From positions 1 through 64,000 of the forward strand of contig NC_022438.1 of assembly GCF_000470775.1 (NCBI RefSeq): a stretch of 64,000 nucleotides of DNA. The letters run 5' to 3'. Positions 59,765-64,000 of this stretch are shown piece by piece. The notes beneath the pieces were generated by a model. That model was not told the DNA's origin, did not search any database, and saw only the letters and a program-made list of their open reading frames with translations. The translations under genes and the position numbers were made by a program. This stretch comes from Leifsonia xyli subsp. cynodontis DSM 46306 (GTDB taxonomy: Bacteria > Actinomycetota > Actinomycetes > Actinomycetales > Microbacteriaceae). Within the stretch, counting starts at the first letter, position 1, and each line of letters opens with the position of its first letter.

Positions 59765-60810
59765 TTACTGTGACAATCGCTCCACGATCGCGCCGAACAG
59801 CGCGGGCCTTGCGGCGGCGGTCGGGACGATGCGCGGCCGAAGTCGCGACCGGGCCGCGATGACGAGTCCGGTGGTCAGTGTCCTGAAGTCTCTCGTACTG
59901 GTTCGCCAGGTACGTTCGTACTGACCGGAACCCCCTGAATGTATGGCGGAGACGGCTGCGCGTGCCTGCGCGAAGCCGACGCGCATCCCCTCTCCGGTGA
60001 GGGCGTCGATGTATCCCGAGGCGTCCCCGACGAGAAGCACGCGACCGGAGGCGCGTGTACGCGAGCGTTCCAGCAGGGGCCCGCGCCGCGGGGATCGCTG
60101 GCAGGCGGCGCCCCATCCAAGTAAGCAGCAAGAGCCGGAACGGTCCTGATGACGGCTTCCTGGTCGATGGGGCGGGGCCCGAGAACCGCGACACCGACGA
60201 TGCGATCGTCCACAGGGGTCACATACACCTCCGCGGTGGGGGACCAGTGTACTTCCACGAGATCGGTCCACGGTTCGACGGTGTAGTGGCGGCGGACGCC
60301 GAAGCGGCGGCGGGACTTCGGCTGGGGGCGACCGCCGAGTTCGAGCAGGCGGCGCAGCGGCGAGTGCAGGCCGTCGGCGGCGATGACCCAGGGCGCTGAG
60401 AGCGTGGACTGCCCGCGGCCGAGGGTGAGCGTCGTTCCCGAAGAGGCGCTCGCAACGCCGGTGACACGATCGTGGAGTGTGTGAGCGCCGAGTTCGGCGG
60501 CGCGCGCGGCCAAGGCCGAGTGCAGCACGGTCCGCCGCACGCCGCGCCCGGGACGCTCCTCGAACCGGTGCTCGACCCGCGAAGCCGCGTCGAGGTAGGC
60601 GATGCCGGCGAGCGTCCGCCCCGGCGGGTCGACCCCGAGACGCTGGAGCGCGGCGAGGGAGCCGGGCATGAGGCCCTCTCCGCACGCTTTGTCGATCGGA
60701 GCGCTGCGCGGTTCGACCACCAGCACATCCATCCCGAGCAGGCGGGCTTCGATCGCGCAGGCGAGCCTCACCGGTCCGCTGCCGACGACGATCAGGTCGG
60801 CATCGCTCAC
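59765..60810 (-). pseudogene. FAD-dependent oxidoreductase (geranylgeranyl-reductase-like), frameshifted
   Basis: Flavin monooxygenase or reductase of the polyketide operon. The GTG at 60810 gives [21 protein letters not shown]; the third glycine of the FAD-binding GxGxxG is Arg here. Later motifs are DKACGEGLMPGSLAAL, WVIAADGLHSPLRRLLE and a second FAD motif VLLVGDASGYIDALTGEGM. Between YLDGAPPASDPRGAG and PLLERSRTRASG the frame shifts by loss of one base in the run of G at 60076-60079 (plus strand). The downstream frame ends at 59765. The start overlaps the methyltransferase stop (GTGA). Confidence 0.82.
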
Positions 60811-61349
60811 GGTCGCGCCGGGACGACGGCCGCGAGAGCGCGGTTCTCGCAGGGGAGGCGGTAGCCCGCAAGCAGGACGGCGTTCAGCGCAGTGAAGGCG
60901 AGTGCGGTGATCCACGCGGAATGCACGAGCGGAAGCGCGAATCCCTCGACCACGACCGCGATGTAGTTGGGATGCTTCAGCCAGCGGTAGGGCCCGCGTG
61001 CGACGAGTGGGAGGTCGTGGACGACGATGACGCGGGTGTTCCAGCGCGGTCCGAGTGCCGCGATGCACCACCACCGGAGGGACTGACTGGCGAGGACGAG
61101 CGCGAGCATCGGCCAGCCCAGCCACGGCAGGAAGGGCCGGGCAAGGAACCACGCCTCGGCGAAGCAGGCGAGCAGCAGGCCGGTGTGCAGGGCCACCATC
61201 GGCGGGAAGTGGTGGCGGCCGAACTCGACACCGCCGCGAGCGAAAGACCAGCGCGCGTTGCGGGCGGAGACGACGAGTTCCGCGAGACGCTCGACGCCGG
61301 TGGCGAGGATGAGGAGGCCATACGCGATCATGGCGCCGGGCACGGTCAT
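60807..61349 (-). CDS. Isoprenylcysteine carboxyl methyltransferase (ICMT)-family membrane protein
   Basis: A 180-residue membrane protein with about five helices. The ICMT signature [18 protein letters not shown], followed by [22 protein letters not shown], binds S-adenosylmethionine in this family. In type III polyketide operons such proteins are thought to methylate the phenolic or pyrone product. Start and stop overlap both neighbours by four bases or less. It is the only unbroken gene of the three, although a membrane methyltransferase without its synthase is probably idle. Confidence 0.86.
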   Translation of the reverse strand: MTVPGAMIAYGLLILATGVERLAELVVSARNARWSFARGGVEFGRHHFPPMVALHTGLLLACFAEAWFLARPFLPWLGWPMLALVLASQSLRWWCIAALGPRWNTRVIVVHDLPLVARGPYRWLKHPNYIAVVVEGFALPLVHSAWITALAFTALNAVLLAGYRLPCENRALAAVVPARP

Positions 61350-62465
61350 GCGGCCGCCTCGCTCGCGGGGAGCCTGGGTCCGCCCGCCCCGGCGGCATCC
61401 CCCGCCGCCCAGCGCAGCAGCACCAGCTCACTGGTGACCCCCGGTCCGAGGGCGAACAGCAGCCCGACCGTGCCCGGCGGGTGGGCGTCCAGCTGTTCCG
61501 CGAGGACGTGCAGCACCGCTGCCGACGACAGGTTGCCGACCCGTGCGAGCGAGCGCCAACTCGCTTCGAGCGCGCCGTCGGGCAGGTCGAGAGCCCGCGA
61601 GAACGCCTCCAGGATCTTCGGTCCGCCGGGATGCGCGGCCCACGGGTGACATCTGTCTCGGTGAGCCCGTGCGCGGCGAGCAGGCTGCGGGCGTCGTCGG
61701 CGAAGTTCCGGTCGATCACCTCCGGCACACCGGCGCTGAGGACGACGCGGAAGCCGGTGCCGCCGATGTCCCAGCCGATCACATCCGCGGTGTCCGGGTA
61801 GAGGCGGCTGCGGGTGTCGACGATCTCCGGCCCGGGGAGGCCCAGCCGGGCGGCGCGGCGGTCCCCGGCCACGACGACGGCCGCGGCCCCGTCGCCGAAG
61901 AGGCCGCCCGCGACGATGTTGGCCATCGAGTCGTCCCGGGCCTGCACCGTGAGCGAACAGAGCTCGACCGAGAGCAGCACAGCGATCTCCTCGGGATGCC
62001 CGGCCAGATAGTCGTTCACGCGGGCCAGCCCGGCCGCGCCCGCGACACAGCCCAGTCCGAAGCTCGGCAGGCGTTTGATGTCGGGGCGCATCCCGAGCCG
62101 CTGGACCAGCTGGGCGTCGATGGAGGGCGCGGCGATGTGCCGGTCACGGAGGTGAAGAGCAGGTAGTCGACATCCGCGGCGGTCAGGCCGGCGGTCTCGA
62201 GAGCCTGGGTCACGGCGCGCTCGGCGAGGGAGGCGCCCTCGGCGATGAAGAAGTCGTTCGCCTCTTGGAAGGAGGTGAGCGAGCGGTAGCGTTCGAGCGG
62301 CATGACGAGACTGCGGGTCTCCACGCCGCTGGCCGCGTGGATGCGGCGCATGACCGCCTGCCGGGCCGGGTCGTCGGTGATCATCGCGAGCAGCGCTGCG
62401 GTGATCTCGCCCTGGCCGTACGACCGAGCGGGGAGAACGGGCGCCACAGCGACGATTCGGCTCAC
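61346..62465 (-). pseudogene. Type III polyketide synthase, two frameshifts
   Basis: Chalcone/stilbene-synthase-like enzyme that makes alkylresorcinols or alkylpyrones from fatty acyl-CoA. The GTG at 62465 gives SRIVAVAPVLPARSYGQGEI. The catalytic Cys is in [18 protein letters not shown], His in [16 protein letters not shown] and Asn in [18 protein letters not shown]. Frames break near 62135-62141 (after FTSVTGT) and 61638-61643 (before WAAHPGGP). Intact it would have about 372 residues. It ends overlapping the ICMT start (ATGA). The three-gene order matches the srs-type phenolic lipid operons of streptomycetes. Confidence 0.86.
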
Positions 62466-62702
62466 AAGCGCAACGTACCACCCGGGGTGCTGCGCAGCCC
62501 GCGATCGCAGCGAACTTGCGCCGTTCGAGAACCGGCCGGGCCGCCGCCGAACAAACGCCAATGACCTGCCTCCTGAGGAAGCAGGGCGTCTAGGCACGCC
62601 AAACGTCAGTCGCACCGGTCACTCCCGACATGGCAAGGCCCTGGGTCTGTGTGTCTGCAAGGACATTTCCCCACGGAACAGTGTGGATACCGCCACCGCG
62701 GC

Positions 62703-63701
62703 CTAGGTGTGTTGCCCAGGGACGTTGGTCAATCTGCTGATGGGTGGCTGGCTGCCGATGGCGGTGTGGGGCCTGTGGTGATTGTAGGAGTGCAGCCAGG
62801 CCGGGAGTGCGTTGCGGCGGGCTGATTCGGAGTTGTAGTGCCGGGCGTATGCCCAGCCGTCGGCGAGGGTGCGGTGGAAGCGTTCGATCTTGCCGTTCGT
62901 CTGCGGATGGTAGGGCCGGGTGCGTTTCGGTTGGATGCTGAGCTCGGCGCAAGCGTCGCGCCAGGCGTATGAGCGGTATGCGGAGCCGTTGTCGGAGAGC
63001 ACCTGTTCGACGGTGACGCCACGGCTGGCGAACCAGCCGACCGCTCGACGCAGAACAGCGATTGCAGTGGCGGCGGTTTCGTCGTCGTGGATCTCGGCGT
63101 AAGCGACACGGGAGTGATCGTCGATGACGGTATGAACGAACGCTGTGCCGGTGATCATGTCGCCGGTGATCCCGTGTTTCCCGGTCCGCTTCGCGGTGAT
63201 GGCCTTGTTCCGCTCTCCCTGGAGACGTCCGACGTAGCGCCAGCCGCCACCGTCGGGGATGTTGCCGAGTTTCTTGATGTCGACGTGGATCATCGATCCG
63301 GGATGCTCGTGCTCGTAGCGGCGGGCGGGTTCGCCGGTGCGGACGTCGACGTGGCTGGGCCGATTGATCCGGCACCGGGAGAGGACCGTGTGAACGGTCG
63401 AGGCGGGCATGCCGAGCTGGGCGCCGATACCGACTGGTCCCAGCCGCTTCTTCCACCGCAGATGCACGACCTTGCGGACCAGTCTTCGCGGGGTCTTGTT
63501 CGGGCTGTGATGCGGCCGTGACGAACGGTCCAGCATTCCCGCCTCGCCCATCTCCACGTAACGACGAGCCCATCGGTCCGCGGTGCGTCAGGACACTCGG
63601 AAGTAGGTCGCCGCCGCAGCAACGGACCAGCCGTCGTCGACGACTTGGCGGGCCAGGCGGAGGCATTCGCGAGGAGTCAAAGCAGCATTAGCGTGGGTCA
63701 C
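62703..63701 (-). pseudogene. IS481-family transposase, copy 2, same TGA at codon 38
   Basis: Identical in protein sequence to copy 1 except the last residues (PGQHT instead of PEKHT). GTG start at 63701 after AGGAGG; TGA at 63588-63590; the DDE core remains open to the TAG of the flanking CTAG. PGQHT is closer to the usual family end, so copy 2 has the more ancestral left terminus. Two copies with the same stop imply that the element moved after the stop arose, or that the TGA is tolerated. Confidence 0.88.
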
Positions 63702-63813
63702 GAGGACCTCCTAAGTCATCGAGTGCAGGGAAACTAGACAGCCCCACTCTCGACCGGGAGGTCCTCACCCATCTATCGCGTCACACCTCAACCAACGTCC
63801 CTGAGCAGCACAC
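62707..63813 (-). mobile_element. IS481-family insertion sequence, copy 2
   Basis: The same 1107-base element as at 12522-13628, again flanked by CTAG (62703-62706 and 63814-63817). Left end GTGTGTTGCCCAGGGACGTT; right end read inward GTGTGCTGCTCAGGGACGTT. These ends match each other better than in copy 1. The interior appears identical to copy 1. It lies in a spacer 240 bases beyond the type III synthase start; the spacer 62466-62702 shows no supported gene. Confidence 0.93.
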
Positions 63814-63899
63814 CTAGCGAACACCCAGTAGCGGCGTTCGTGGTTCCGCCCCGGATCACAGCCCCGAGGCACACCAGGGGCGGTTTTCGCGGCGGCTTC

Positions 63900-64000
63900 T
63901 CAGAGCATGAGGGTCGTCCGTTCCAGGGTCAGTTCACCTTCCGGATCGTGCCGCCATGCCAAAGACCCGAGGAAGATGAGATCCACTCCGCCCTCATTCA
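63900..64000 (-). CDS. C-terminal end of an unidentified protein (cut by window edge)
   Basis: The last 32 codons and a TGA of a minus-strand gene: NEGGVDLIFLGSLAWRH, then DPEGELTLERTTLML. The codon use is typical of the window, and the hydrophobic-charged pattern is protein-like. I do not recognise the family. Between this stop and the IS (63818-63899) lies CCGCCCC...GGGGCGGTTTT, a possible terminator for plus-strand transcription. Confidence 0.6.
   Translation of the reverse strand, partial: NEGGVDLIFLGSLAWRHDPEGELTLERTTLML

Noticed and set aside
59875..62481. 868-codon minus-strand frame across the polyketide operon
   Set aside because: It joins fragments of the synthase, a shadow of the methyltransferase and part of the flavin enzyme. 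Motifs show three separate genes with frameshifts, not a fusion.

Overview
This window reads as the chromosomal origin region of a high-GC Gram-positive bacterium of the Microbacteriaceae. Gene order (dnaA-dnaN-gnd-recF-dciA-gyrB-gyrA, then tRNA-Ile and tRNA-Ala), frequent GTG/TTG starts, actinobacterial-type insertion sequences and the crgA/sortase E/pknBA/pbpA/rodA/pstP/fhaBA block all fit. The many recently broken genes, mostly for carbohydrate use and secondary metabolism, resemble a host-restricted species undergoing gene decay. Leifsonia xyli (the xylem-limited sugarcane pathogen) is my best guess, by inference only.

Layout. 1-11 kb: replication core, with DnaA boxes before dnaA and an oriC-like dnaA-dnaN spacer, then DNA topology genes and two tRNAs. 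11.2-15.6 kb: a type II-like restriction-modification pair split by an IS481-family element sitting exactly between the two genes, then a frameshifted Fpg/Nei glycosylase. 15.6-19.4 kb: Nudix, cyclophilin and rhomboid genes, and a DnaA-box-like repeat cluster interrupted by a decayed IS5-like element. 19.4-30.5 kb: the intact growth and division block (CrgA, sortase E, PabA/TrpG, PknB, PknA, PbpA, RodA, PP2C phosphatase, two FHA proteins) and tRNA-Leu. 30.5-34.4 kb: an OhrR-like regulator, a small cysteine-containing protein behind a palindromic operator, a broken LAETG-anchored glycoside-hydrolase-like gene and a broken aroE-like gene. 34.5-41.8 kb: an intact monosaccharide ABC importer with a ROK regulator and two GntR regulators (one broken). 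41.7-51.7 kb: MarP-like protease, CopC, and a ROK-controlled oligosaccharide ABC importer plus alpha-mannosidase operon in which all four structural genes are broken. 51.8-59.1 kb: a two-component system, a frameshifted secreted protein, membrane proteins, a universal stress protein, and a fluoride riboswitch in front of tandem crcB genes. 59.2-62.5 kb: an orphan partition-like DNA-binding protein and a decayed type III polyketide synthase operon. 62.7-63.8 kb: a second, nearly identical IS481-family copy. The end of one more gene is cut by the right edge.

How the parts work together. The first block replicates DNA and controls its topology. The kinase/phosphatase/FHA block senses peptidoglycan through PASTA domains and couples it to septal and lateral wall synthesis (PbpA, RodA, CrgA). 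Sortase E should anchor LAXTG proteins, and a decayed LAETG protein is encoded 12 kb away. The ChvE-type importer is intact and has plausible operators, while the mannoside importer is dead although its regulator and operator survive. About fifteen single-base or short-repeat indels and nonsense changes disrupt otherwise well-conserved genes. This is either real recent genome decay or, for some sites, sequence error.
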